Source: Pandoraea anhela (GTDB taxonomy: Bacteria; Pseudomonadota; Gammaproteobacteria; Burkholderiales; Burkholderiaceae). Taken from it: a stretch of DNA of 64,000 bases. Below the pieces are notes generated by a model. That model made no database searches and was not told the DNA's origin. It saw nothing but the letters and a program-made list of their open reading frames with translations. Position numbers and translations under genes: made by a program. This document shows positions 27,474 through 35,375 of the stretch, in pieces. Where the stretch lies: the NCBI RefSeq assembly GCF_902459655.1, contig NZ_CABPSB010000024.1, forward strand, positions 1-64,000, written 5' to 3'. Numbering within the stretch: the first letter of the stretch is position 1; each line of letters starts with the position of its first letter.

Positions 27474-28898
27474 ATGTCGACGCCGCGTAATTCGCCTGAA
27501 TCGCCTGAATCGCCTGAATCGTCTGAAGTGCCCGGCTCGCGTCCGGCGTCCGGGCCCTCGTCGGCATCGCCAGGCAAGTCGGGCGCCTCGATGATTCGCG
27601 GCAGCGTGATCAGTCTGGGCGTGCGTCTGCTGGATCTGCCGAGCCGCTACGGTTTTCACCTGCTGATCGCGGCGGCGCTGGGCGTCGTCGAGACCGGCAA
27701 TTTCTACATCGTCTTCAGCACGATGGTGGCGCTCGCCGGGTTCGGACGTCTCGGCATCGATCAGGCGCTCACGCGGCAGTTGGCGATGGATCTCGCGTCA
27801 GGCGGGGCCGCTGCCGTGCGCCCGACGATTCGCCGCGCACTGGGGCATGTCTTCCTGGCATCGACAGCCGTGTCGATGCTGCTCATGGCAGGCGCGGCGC
27901 TCTTTGCCGATCGCATTCTGCACAAGCCCGACCTGGCCGCGCCGCTCATGCTCGGTGCACTCTCTTTCGTGCCGCAGAATATGGGGGCGGCGATTGCGGG
28001 GGCGCTCGCCGGACTCCAGCGCGTGGGTGTCAGTCAGATGATCTATTCGTGGCTGTGGCCCGCGATCTTCTGCGTGGCGGCGATCCCGCTGGTGGCGACA
28101 GGCAAACTGACGGTGGCCAACACGCTGGTGCTGACGGCGGCGAGCTTTTCCGTCGCGGCTGTCGTGGGCGCGGTGTTGCTGCGACGATGCCTGCGCGAGG
28201 TGCCGTCGGGGGCGCCGCACGGCGTGGTCCCCGTCGTTCCCGGCCTGCTGAAACCGGGGCTGTCGTTGTTCACGCTCGAACTCACCAAGTTGCTGATCAC
28301 GTCCGCCCCGGCCATCGTGCTGGGGATCGTGGCGTCGTCGCGCGAGACGGGGCTGTTCGCGCTGGCGTGGCGTCTGGCGCTCGTCGTCAACATTCTGATC
28401 AGCGGCGTGACGGGAATGGCCGCGCCGCGATTCGCGAGCCTCTACGCGCGTCGGGACCTGCCGGCGCTGGAGCGCAGCGCGGCACAGGCGATCGGGCTGG
28501 TGCTGTGTCTGGCGTTGCCGGTGACGCTTGGCATGCTGCTCGTGCCGCACTTCCTGCTGGGCCTGTTCGGCCACGGTTTCGACGACGGGGCGAACGCGCT
28601 GCGCGTGCTGGCGCTCGGTCAGATCGCGGCGGCCTGCTTTACCGCGATGCCGGAACTGCTCGGCATGACCGCGCACACGCGCTCGCTCATGCGTATCAAT
28701 GTGGTCTCGGTCGTGGTGTTGCTGCTGGGCCTTGCGGCGCTCGCGCCGATGGGCGGCAGCGTCGGGGCGTCGGTGGCGGCCTCGCTGGCGATTGCGGTGA
28801 ATGGGGCGGCTGCCGCATGGGCGGCACGCCGCTTGCTCGGCGTATCACCGTTCACCACGCTCTGGCGCTGGACGGCGGGACGCCTGACGCGACGTTGA
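27474..28898 (+). CDS. Wzx-type flippase (MATE/MOP superfamily)
   Basis: A 474-residue polytopic protein with 12-14 hydrophobic segments (from GSVISLGVRLLDLPSRYGFH onward), of the polysaccharide transporter branch that flips lipid-linked repeat units across the inner membrane. The first 38 residues are a hydrophilic Ser/Pro/Glu tail coded in part by a 9-bp tandem repeat (27492-27527). The ATG at 27474 is 11 bases after the GH44-like stop with a weak GCGAG site. Last gene of the rightward set. Confidence 0.9.
   Translation: MSTPRNSPESPESPESSEVPGSRPASGPSSASPGKSGASMIRGSVISLGVRLLDLPSRYGFHLLIAAALGVVETGNFYIVFSTMVALAGFGRLGIDQALTRQLAMDLASGGAAAVRPTIRRALGHVFLASTAVSMLLMAGAALFADRILHKPDLAAPLMLGALSFVPQNMGAAIAGALAGLQRVGVSQMIYSWLWPAIFCVAAIPLVATGKLTVANTLVLTAASFSVAAVVGAVLLRRCLREVPSGAPHGVVPVVPGLLKPGLSLFTLELTKLLITSAPAIVLGIVASSRETGLFALAWRLALVVNILISGVTGMAAPRFASLYARRDLPALERSAAQAIGLVLCLALPVTLGMLLVPHFLLGLFGHGFDDGANALRVLALGQIAAACFTAMPELLGMTAHTRSLMRINVVSVVVLLLGLAALAPMGGSVGASVAASLAIAVNGAAAAWAARRLLGVSPFTTLWRWTAGRLTRR
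27492..27527. repeat. 9-bp tandem repeat inside the flippase gene
   Basis: TCGCCTGAA in three perfect copies plus TCGTCTGAA, coding Ser-Pro-Glu triplets and Ser-Ser-Glu. Because 9 is divisible by three, copy-number change would not shift the frame. Confidence 0.9.
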
Positions 28899-28913
28899 TC
28901 GCGCCGCCGTCGG

Positions 28914-29843
28914 TCAGGCGCGTGCGGCTTCCGCCTTGAGCGCTTCGCGCCAGGGCGTCCACGTCAGATCGAACGTCGTCTCGGCGCGACGGGCATCCAG
29001 ACGAATGTCCTGCTGCCACAGACGTGCGAGTGAGGGCGGCAACGGCGGCGGCAATCCCCTGACGCCGACCTTGCGACCCAGCATCTCGGCGATCTTGAGC
29101 GCGGGCGCCACGAGTTTCGTCTCGATCTTCAGACGTCGTCCACCGATGCGCCTCACGGGCGTTGCCCCCAGCGCCATCGCGTACGCGACGAAGTATTCGT
29201 TCCAGCGCGGAGCGTCGGCCATCGCAAGGTTATACGCGCGTCCGCCCGCGTCGGGACGACGCAGTGCGCCCAGCACGACCTTCACCACATCGTCGACATG
29301 CACGAGATTGCTGTGGGCGTCGCCTGCCGCGCCGAGGTCGCCGAGACGGCCGGCGCGCAGCAGGTCGGCGATGCGTTCGGACCATTGCGGACTGCCGCCG
29401 CCGTAGACGCATCCCGGACGCAGCAGCGAGACCGTCGGCAGACCCGCAAGCGCTTTCTCGGCCTCCACCTTCGCCATGCCGTACGGGCTTGCGCCCGCGA
29501 GCGCGGCGGATTCGTCGATACGCCCTTCTGCGCTGCCGTACACGGCCATCGAGCTGAAGTACACGACAGGCAGTGGCTTGCCGAGCGTGTCGAGCGCCTC
29601 GCGCAGGGCGCGGGCATTGCTCACGATGGTTTCCGGCGATCCGGCGACGCAGTTCACCAGCGCGTCGACATCGGCCAGCGCGGCAACGAGCGAAGCCGGG
29701 GAGAGCGCGTCGACGGCGCGCATGCCGGCGTCGGCCCGACGCGATGCGGCGACCGGCTCGGCCCAGTCGCTGGCGGCGAGGGCGTTGGTGACATGGCGAC
29801 CGATGAAGCCGGTCGCGCCGGTGACAAGAATGCGAGCTTTCAT
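28914..29843 (-). CDS. NAD-dependent epimerase/dehydratase family protein
   Basis: A 309-residue extended SDR. The nucleotide motif GATGFIG is at 9-15, the Ser of the active site near FSSMAVYGSAEG, and the YxxxK pair in SPYGMAKVEAEKAL. It probably epimerises, reduces or dehydrates a nucleotide sugar, or a lipid-linked sugar as in UDP-GlcNAc-Und epimerase relatives. ATG 29843 is 13 bases after the GMC oxidoreductase stop, so the two form a leftward pair. The two might act together as an oxidise-then-reduce epimerisation couple (inference). Confidence 0.88.
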   Translation of the reverse strand: MKARILVTGATGFIGRHVTNALAASDWAEPVAASRRADAGMRAVDALSPASLVAALADVDALVNCVAGSPETIVSNARALREALDTLGKPLPVVYFSSMAVYGSAEGRIDESAALAGASPYGMAKVEAEKALAGLPTVSLLRPGCVYGGGSPQWSERIADLLRAGRLGDLGAAGDAHSNLVHVDDVVKVVLGALRRPDAGGRAYNLAMADAPRWNEYFVAYAMALGATPVRRIGGRRLKIETKLVAPALKIAEMLGRKVGVRGLPPPLPPSLARLWQQDIRLDARRAETTFDLTWTPWREALKAEAARA

Positions 29844-29856
29844 ATGGCGGACGAGA

Positions 29857-31560
29857 TCAGTTAGTCGACGAGGAAGTCGGTGGTGCGGGCAGGGCGGTGA
29901 TGTTCGCAGGGCCCTGCAAATGATGCGCGAGACGCAGGGCCAGCGCCACGATGCTAAGGGTGGGGTTGGCTTGCCCGGAGGTCGGGAAGACCGCCGCACC
30001 CGCGATAAACACGTTGTCGGCCTCATGCAGGCGGGCGTCGCCGTTCACGACACTGCTGCGTGGGTCGTCGCCCATGCGCGCCGTGCCGATGTGATGACCG
30101 CCATAGGCGCCGTAGCGTGTCATTTCGGCCTCCACGTCGGCAGCATCGTACGAGAAGCGGCCCACGCCGGTGCGCGCGATTTCCTGCGCCAGTGCGGCAA
30201 GAGCGCGCGTCACGGTGAAAACGTCCTGCGGCGTGTAGCGCCAATCGATGTGGATGCGTCGCATGCCGAGCGCGTCGCGCGTATCGCTCAGCGTCACACG
30301 GCTGTTCTCGCAGGGCGCCTGTTCGGCGTGGAAGTCCAGACTGAAGCGCAGGTTGGCCGGACGCACGATCACCGACGGAAACTTGCGGGCCGCGAGCGTG
30401 CGATGTGTGGCCCAGTGTGCGAGAAAGCGCACGGTATTGGGAACGTCCGTGATCACGTTGCGTGCGTGCGCGAGCCAGTTGCCGATGCCGCCCGGAGCGT
30501 CGCCGTAAAGGCGCTTGGCGTATTCGTACGGCACGATCGGGCGCGCCAGATACAGCGCCGAGAGAATGCCGTTGCCGTGCCCGGCGTCCGGAATGCGCGG
30601 ATGATGCAGGCGAGCGATGAAGTTGCCGGCATGCAGATCGCGCTGGGCCTGTGGGCGCAATGCCAGACGGCGCCGACAGTAGGTGCCGTCGTCGGAGACG
30701 TCGTATCCGTGCCAGACCGACGTCGCCCCCGAGAGATCGACGGTGCCGATAGTCCCGGCCAGATGGCTCATGTAGTAGCGGCCGACGACGTCATGGGCAT
30801 TGCCCAGCCCTCGACCGCTCACCCCAGGGCTGTTCAGCAGCAGACGCGGCACTTCGAGACCGCCCGTCGCGAGCACATAGGCGCGCGCGGCGACGGTAAA
30901 GGTCTTGCCATCGAGCGTCTTCACCTGCGCGGGGCCGACGAGACGCGTCTGAGCATCCTGCATCGGCAGATGACAGAGGTTGGCGTGCTGGATGACCCGA
31001 ACGCGGCTTTTTGCGAGACGAGCGCGATAGCGGTTGCCGAAATCTGTCGGACAACTAAATCTCTCCAGAGTGTTCGTCGAGAACACATCGCTATCGAAGT
31101 TGCCGATCATCGGGCGCGACGGGGCCGAAGCGCGCGGGAACGCCTGCTCTGCGGTGTAAGCGAACTCGCCGGCTTCGCATAGCGCATTGGCCTGGGCATA
31201 CCACGGCATCAGATCGTCGAGCCCGATGGGCCAGCCGCTGTGCGGCATGTAGTCGCGCCTTTCGAAGTCGATGGCGTCGAGCGGCATGCAGCGTCCGCCC
31301 CACAGGGTGGTCGACCCGCCGAAGCGGCGCACGCGATAGCTGTCGGCGGGATGATGCAGGCGGGTGTCCTCGACGGTGCCGGTGTACAACTGCTGGACGG
31401 CCGGCTCGGGGGCTTCGCCGCCGCTTTCGAGCAGCACCACGTCGAGCCCGCTCGCTTCGAGCGCGAGCGCTAGGGTAATGCCGGCGGCGCCTGCGCCCGC
31501 AATGCACAGGTCGGCTTGCAGTTCGGTGCCGGAGGGAATGTCGTGAGCGTCGAGGATCAT
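29857..31560 (-). CDS. GMC-type FAD-dependent oxidoreductase
   Basis: A 567-residue flavoprotein. The FAD dinucleotide motif GAGAAG lies near residues 20-25, LLESGG follows, and the FRFGGSTTLWGG-type segment is typical of bacterial GMC enzymes. The C-terminal part has HHIGTARMGDDP and the final FAD block NVFIAGAAVFPTSGQANPT. The conserved His of HHIGTARM is the likely catalytic base. GMC enzymes oxidise alcohol groups of sugars or choline-like compounds; inside a polysaccharide locus an activated or lipid-linked sugar is a likely substrate. ATG 31560 is chosen; an in-frame TTG four codons upstream is possible. Followed directly by the epimerase gene. Confidence 0.9.
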   Translation of the reverse strand: MILDAHDIPSGTELQADLCIAGAGAAGITLALALEASGLDVVLLESGGEAPEPAVQQLYTGTVEDTRLHHPADSYRVRRFGGSTTLWGGRCMPLDAIDFERRDYMPHSGWPIGLDDLMPWYAQANALCEAGEFAYTAEQAFPRASAPSRPMIGNFDSDVFSTNTLERFSCPTDFGNRYRARLAKSRVRVIQHANLCHLPMQDAQTRLVGPAQVKTLDGKTFTVAARAYVLATGGLEVPRLLLNSPGVSGRGLGNAHDVVGRYYMSHLAGTIGTVDLSGATSVWHGYDVSDDGTYCRRRLALRPQAQRDLHAGNFIARLHHPRIPDAGHGNGILSALYLARPIVPYEYAKRLYGDAPGGIGNWLAHARNVITDVPNTVRFLAHWATHRTLAARKFPSVIVRPANLRFSLDFHAEQAPCENSRVTLSDTRDALGMRRIHIDWRYTPQDVFTVTRALAALAQEIARTGVGRFSYDAADVEAEMTRYGAYGGHHIGTARMGDDPRSSVVNGDARLHEADNVFIAGAAVFPTSGQANPTLSIVALALRLAHHLQGPANITALPAPPTSSSTN

Positions 31561-31761
31561 TGGTCGCGGCAAGGCCGGGCGGTCTTGCGGTGGATGGACA
31601 GGTGACGTCGTGAAATACGCGACATATCGTGAAAAGTGTCACTGACGGGCCGGGTGGGCGCTGCTACTATCGTGCCTGCCATCGAACGTCGCCGGTACTG
31701 CCGGACGATGAGGGCATGCGGGAAACGTTGTATTCGCTGGATATGGGGAACACGATAGGTC

Positions 31762-32577
31762 ATGAGCCGTGACACTGAACTGAAAGCCGCGCCGGAAGCC
31801 GACGCTCGCGAAGTCTTCGAGCCCAACGTTGCCTTGTTCGGTCTGAACATCGCCGCCGTGCCGTTCGGGCAGGCCGTCGATGTGCTCGCGCATGCCGCTG
31901 CGCAACGCGACGGTCGCTCGCGCATCGTGGTGACGCCGAACGTCGACCATATCGTGCGGCTCGACGTTCTGCCGGCGTTCAAGCAGCAATATCGCAAGGC
32001 CGATTTCCTCTTCGCCGACGGCATGCCCATCATCTGGGCCAGCCGACTCTTCGGCAGACCGTTGCCCGGGCGTGTGACCGGCGCCGATCTGCTGCCCGCG
32101 TTGTGCGACAGGGCACGGGCGTCGGGCCGAAAGGCGGTGTTCGTGGGTGGGCGTCCCGGGCAGGAGGCGCAACTGCACGCAGGACTCTCGCAGCGTTTTC
32201 CAGGGCTCGATTTCACGTTGATGATTCCGTCGATGACGTTCGACCCGACGGGGCCGGAAGGACAGGACATCGCGCAGCGCGTGCGCGAGCTTGCCCCCGA
32301 TCTCATCTTCGTGTGTCTGGGCATGCCCAAGCAGGAGCGCTGGGCCATGGCGTACGCGGACACGATGCCGGGCGGGGTGATGCTGTGCGTGGGGGCCGCC
32401 ATCGAGTTCGCCGCAGGCATGCAAAAGCGCGCGCCGAAGTGGATGCAGCGCAGCGGTTGCGAATGGATGTACCGCATTTTGCAGGACCCGGGTCGCATGT
32501 GGCGTCGTTACCTCGTCGAAGACCGGCGTTTTATCGGTATCTGCTGGCGGCAGTGGCGCGCGCTCTGCCGGGAATGA
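31762..32577 (+). CDS. WecG/TagA/CpsF family glycosyltransferase
   Basis: A 271-residue GT26-family enzyme. Landmarks are VVTPNVDHIVRL near 57-68, KADFLFADGMPIIWASRL near 80-97 with the catalytic Asp, and LIFVCLGMPKQERW near 190-203. Family members add a sugar (N-acetylmannosaminuronic acid, N-acetylmannosamine or glucose) to an undecaprenyl-diphosphate-linked acceptor at the inner membrane. It is the clearest glycosyltransferase in the locus and probably adds the second sugar after the initiating transferase at 32713. It is transcribed alone rightward and converges on that gene. Confidence 0.93.
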   Translation: MSRDTELKAAPEADAREVFEPNVALFGLNIAAVPFGQAVDVLAHAAAQRDGRSRIVVTPNVDHIVRLDVLPAFKQQYRKADFLFADGMPIIWASRLFGRPLPGRVTGADLLPALCDRARASGRKAVFVGGRPGQEAQLHAGLSQRFPGLDFTLMIPSMTFDPTGPEGQDIAQRVRELAPDLIFVCLGMPKQERWAMAYADTMPGGVMLCVGAAIEFAAGMQKRAPKWMQRSGCEWMYRILQDPGRMWRRYLVEDRRFIGICWRQWRALCRE

Positions 32578-32700
32578 GCGCGGTGGCCGCTAGGGCAGTG
32601 GTTTCCGCCAGCGCCACGATTGTCGCTGCCGCGTTCGCCGATATCGCGCCGGCGTTGTGATGCAATGAAGCCGTCTTGAAAGACGCCACCGAAGACGATC

Positions 32701-32724
32701 AACGCCGTCGATTCAGACGGCGTT
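32701..32724. terminator. Hairpin overlapping the stop of the initiating transferase
   Basis: AACGCCGTC (32701-32709) and GACGGCGTT (32716-32724) form a 9-base stem whose loop holds the stop codon of the leftward gene. There is no strong U-run on either side, so the terminator role is only probable. Confidence 0.45.
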
Positions 32725-34128
32725 GCGTCCCGTCACCATGACGGGAATCGTCTTGAGCAGGATCTTGATGTCGAGCCACAACGACCAGTGCGTAATGTAG
32801 TAACGGTCGTACTCCACGCGTCGCTGCATCTTGTCCGGCGTGTCGGTCTCTCCGCGCAGGCCGTTGATCTGCGCCCATCCCGTAATGCCCGGTTTGACGC
32901 TGTGACGCAGCATGTATCCGGGAATCATGCGACGGTACATCTCGTTGTGCTCCTCCGCGTGCGGACGCGGCCCCACCAGACTCATCGACCCTGCCAATAC
33001 GTCGAACAACTGCGGCAGTTCGTCGAGCGACGTGCGGCGCAGGTGCCTGCCGATCGGCGTAATACGGCTGTCGCCCGCGTGCGCCTGACGCAATCCGCCG
33101 GTCGCGGCGGCCGCGGCGTCTTCCGGCTGCATCACGCGCATCGAACGAAACTTGTGGATGACGATCGGCTCGCCGCGCTCGCCATAGCGACGCTGACGAA
33201 ACAGGATCGGTCCCGGCGAGTCGAGACGCACCGCAATGGCGACCCCCAGCATCACCGGGCTGAGCAGCACCAGAATCAGCATCGCACCGACGACATCGAT
33301 GCCACGCTTGATCATGCGTAACAAGCCCTGCACCGTGATGTCGTGCAGCGCAAGCAACGGCACGCCGGCGATGTCGGTGCTCGTCATCGGCAGATCGCCG
33401 GGGAAGCGGAACTCGGGCAGCAGGTAGATGGCCGCGGTCGAGTCGTACAGACGGTGAACGATCTCGGTGGTGAGTTCCTTGTTGTCCTGCTGACCGATGG
33501 CGATGAAGACGATTTCGTATTCGTTCGCCTGGATATTCGCTGCGGCGTCGGCGTAGCGGCCGAGGTAGGGCGGGAAGACTTCGCCGGCGTCCGGTGTGAC
33601 CGGCGTATCGTTGTAGTAACCCGCGACCTGAATGCCGAGGATGGGCGAGCGTTGCAGGCGCAGATTCAGCTTGCGCGCCTCGGGCCCCAGACCGAAGAAC
33701 GCCGCGCGACGCTGGTTGCCCGGCGCGTTGTTGATGCTGTGCGCCATGCCGCGCAGTACCGCGAGTCCGATCATCTGCAACGGCAGGGCGAGCGACGTCC
33801 ACTCGGCGACCATCATGCGTACGTCGTTCTGACTCTCGTAAGTGAGGAACAGCAGCACGATGACCGTCAGCAGCAATCGGCACCATCGCATGGCGCCGCG
33901 TCCGAGCATCCAGCCGAGATTCCGGGCGCTGGCAAGCAGATGAAAGCGTGCGAAGACGACGAATGCGGCCGCCGCCAATGCACAGACGAGTGTGATGCCG
34001 TAAGGGGTGTAGGGGTTGTGACCGTTGAGCCGAAGGACGGTGAAAAAGGCGCCCGCGTTGAGCACTGCACTGAAGCCGCCGACCATCGCCATGAAGAGCC
34101 GATGGTGGTAAGTCGTCTGAGTCGACAT
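32713..34128 (-). CDS. Undecaprenyl-phosphate sugar-1-phosphate transferase (WcaJ/GumD type)
   Basis: A 471-residue initiating transferase. Four N-terminal hydrophobic segments (about 10-125), a soluble Rossmann-like part, a fifth hydrophobic segment (about 275-300), then the catalytic bacterial sugar transferase domain: KRGIDVVGAM, FRQRRYGERGEPIVIHKFRS, RRTSLDELPQLFDVLAGSMS and LVGPRPHA. It transfers sugar-1-phosphate, commonly glucose, from UDP-sugar to undecaprenyl phosphate, starting each repeat unit. It ends 135 bases from the WecG-type gene stop in convergent orientation and marks the right border of the polysaccharide locus. Confidence 0.94.
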   Translation of the reverse strand: MSTQTTYHHRLFMAMVGGFSAVLNAGAFFTVLRLNGHNPYTPYGITLVCALAAAAFVVFARFHLLASARNLGWMLGRGAMRWCRLLLTVIVLLFLTYESQNDVRMMVAEWTSLALPLQMIGLAVLRGMAHSINNAPGNQRRAAFFGLGPEARKLNLRLQRSPILGIQVAGYYNDTPVTPDAGEVFPPYLGRYADAAANIQANEYEIVFIAIGQQDNKELTTEIVHRLYDSTAAIYLLPEFRFPGDLPMTSTDIAGVPLLALHDITVQGLLRMIKRGIDVVGAMLILVLLSPVMLGVAIAVRLDSPGPILFRQRRYGERGEPIVIHKFRSMRVMQPEDAAAAATGGLRQAHAGDSRITPIGRHLRRTSLDELPQLFDVLAGSMSLVGPRPHAEEHNEMYRRMIPGYMLRHSVKPGITGWAQINGLRGETDTPDKMQRRVEYDRYYITHWSLWLDIKILLKTIPVMVTGRNAV

Positions 34129-34283
34129 GACGAAATTCGAAGGTAGCGGTAACTGACGGACTCGGCAAAGTTCCGGAACGGCGGGGGCCCTCCGATGGTC
34201 GCACCGATTTTCGCGCGTATCTTAGCAGGTCAAATTTGCTTTGCGTGTGACCGCGCTCTGGCCGTCGATTATGGGTTGCCGCC

Positions 34284-34305
34284 GTCCCCCGGGCGTCCCC
34301 CGGGC
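34284..34305. repeat. 11-bp tandem repeat, two copies
   Basis: GTCCCCCGGGC occurs twice in the gap 34129-34423. Apart from this and the terminator at 34357-34384 I see nothing in that gap. Confidence 0.8.
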
Positions 34306-34356
34306 ATTCCTCGTCTCCTGCGCTGCGTGGGCCGGCACCGGCCACGAAAATGAAAA

Positions 34357-34384
34357 CGCCCGCCGGGGGGAATCCCGGCGGGCG
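34357..34384 (-). terminator. Terminator of the SlyB-like lipoprotein gene
   Basis: Perfect 11-base arms CGCCCGCCGGG (34357-34367) and CCCGGCGGGCG (34374-34384). Leftward the stem is followed by TTTTCATTTT. It begins 40 bases beyond the stop at 34424. Confidence 0.88.
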
Positions 34385-34423
34385 CTCGATACTGTCGACG
34401 ACGATGCTTGTCGTCGCCTCGGC

Positions 34424-34909
34424 TTAATACGGATACACCGTGTCGTTCGAGATCGCGGCGCGCTGGCCTTGCTGCACGCGCAGCGGCGGCGCTTGCGTGA
34501 CGGTGGCGACGCGGCCGTCGTCCAGACGGACCGTGATGCGGTAGAGGACGTTCGGCTCGCCCATGCTGTTTTCGATCCGGTTGCCCGCGATGCCGCCGAT
34601 CGCCGCGCCGGCGATGGTGGTGGCGGTGCGTCCGCGTCCGCCGCCCATCGTATTGCCGAGCAGGCCGCCGGCCGCTGCGCCGAGCACCGTACCCAGAATG
34701 TTCGGGCTGTTGTTCGGACCGTTCAGTTGCTCGATCGACTGGACCGTGCCGTAAAGGGCCCCCTGCTGTTGCGGCGGCTGGTAGCCTTGCTGATAGCCCT
34801 GTTGGTAACCCTGCTGCTGGTAGCCGTATTGCGGGCCCGGCGCCACGCAACCGGCCAACATGACAGCGGCCAGCGCCGCGCTGATTCCCGTAAGTGCTTT
34901 GATCTTCAT
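34424..34909 (-). CDS. SlyB-like outer-membrane lipoprotein with glycine zipper
   Basis: A 161-residue lipoprotein: signal peptide with lipobox LAGC (about 18-21), a Gln/Tyr/Gly-rich repeat (GYQQ units, about 28-48), then a glycine-zipper pair of hydrophobic segments (NILGTVLGAAAGGLLGNTMG and TIAGAAIGGIAGNRIEN) typical of the SlyB/PcpY 2TM family. A C-terminal beta domain follows (YRITVRLDDGRVATVTQ). It sits in or under the outer membrane and is usually part of the envelope stress response. It is monocistronic, with its own terminator. Confidence 0.92.
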   Translation of the reverse strand: MKIKALTGISAALAAVMLAGCVAPGPQYGYQQQGYQQGYQQGYQPPQQQGALYGTVQSIEQLNGPNNSPNILGTVLGAAAGGLLGNTMGGGRGRTATTIAGAAIGGIAGNRIENSMGEPNVLYRITVRLDDGRVATVTQAPPLRVQQGQRAAISNDTVYPY

Positions 34910-34991
34910 TTTGGATCCGTCCTCGTGAGCGTGAGGTGTTAATTCTTGGTCGTGCGCCCCGGCCGCAACTCGGTCACGGTTGCACACCATG

Positions 34992-35006
34992 TGGCACATG
35001 TATTGC
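34992..35006 (+). promoter_or_regulatory. Sigma-54 promoter candidate, rightward
   Basis: TGGCACATGTATTGC has the invariant GG and GC exactly ten bases apart and matches TGGCAC and TTGC of the -24/-12 consensus. It faces right into a 370-base leader before the MFS gene at 35376, and no sigma-54 activator gene lies close by. The leader also holds a 24-codon reading frame (35216-35290) and an imperfect hairpin GGGATTT/AAATCCC (35223-35256). Confidence 0.55.
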
Positions 35007-35215
35007 GACCACGATGCGGAATGTAGGGTTCCGCAGCCCTTCTTGCTGTAAGAAAAGGTAAGCGTCTGTTAAAGACTGTGCACTGCCGCAGACCCCCGCG
35101 CTGCGCGGATTTGCCGGCGGTCGCCCCCGACTTGGGAGATGCCTCGATGAGGTTCCCGTCCGGTGAGACATGGGGTCATGCTCTGCGATTGCTTAACTTG
35201 CGAGGGGGATTCGCT

Positions 35216-35290
35216 ATGAATTTGGGATTTGTGCAGCATATTTTAGTGCTAAATCCCGTAGGGGTGGCGGATGGCGGGGGAATCGTCTAA
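35216..35290 (+). CDS. Possible 24-residue leader peptide
   Basis: A short reading frame (MNLGFVQHILVLNPVGVADG then GGIV) preceded by GAGGGGGA eight bases upstream, downstream of the sigma-54-like promoter and 85 bases before the MFS start. Its first half overlaps the inverted repeat GGGATTT/AAATCCC, so translation could affect RNA folding. No conservation data; it may be chance. Confidence 0.3.
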   Translation: MNLGFVQHILVLNPVGVADGGGIV

Positions 35291-35375
35291 GCATATAACC
35301 AGAAAGCCCTTGGGTGCTCCGGGGGCAGACGGTAGCATCGCGACCTTTGGCGTTCGCTTTTTCCGGTTCAGTCTC

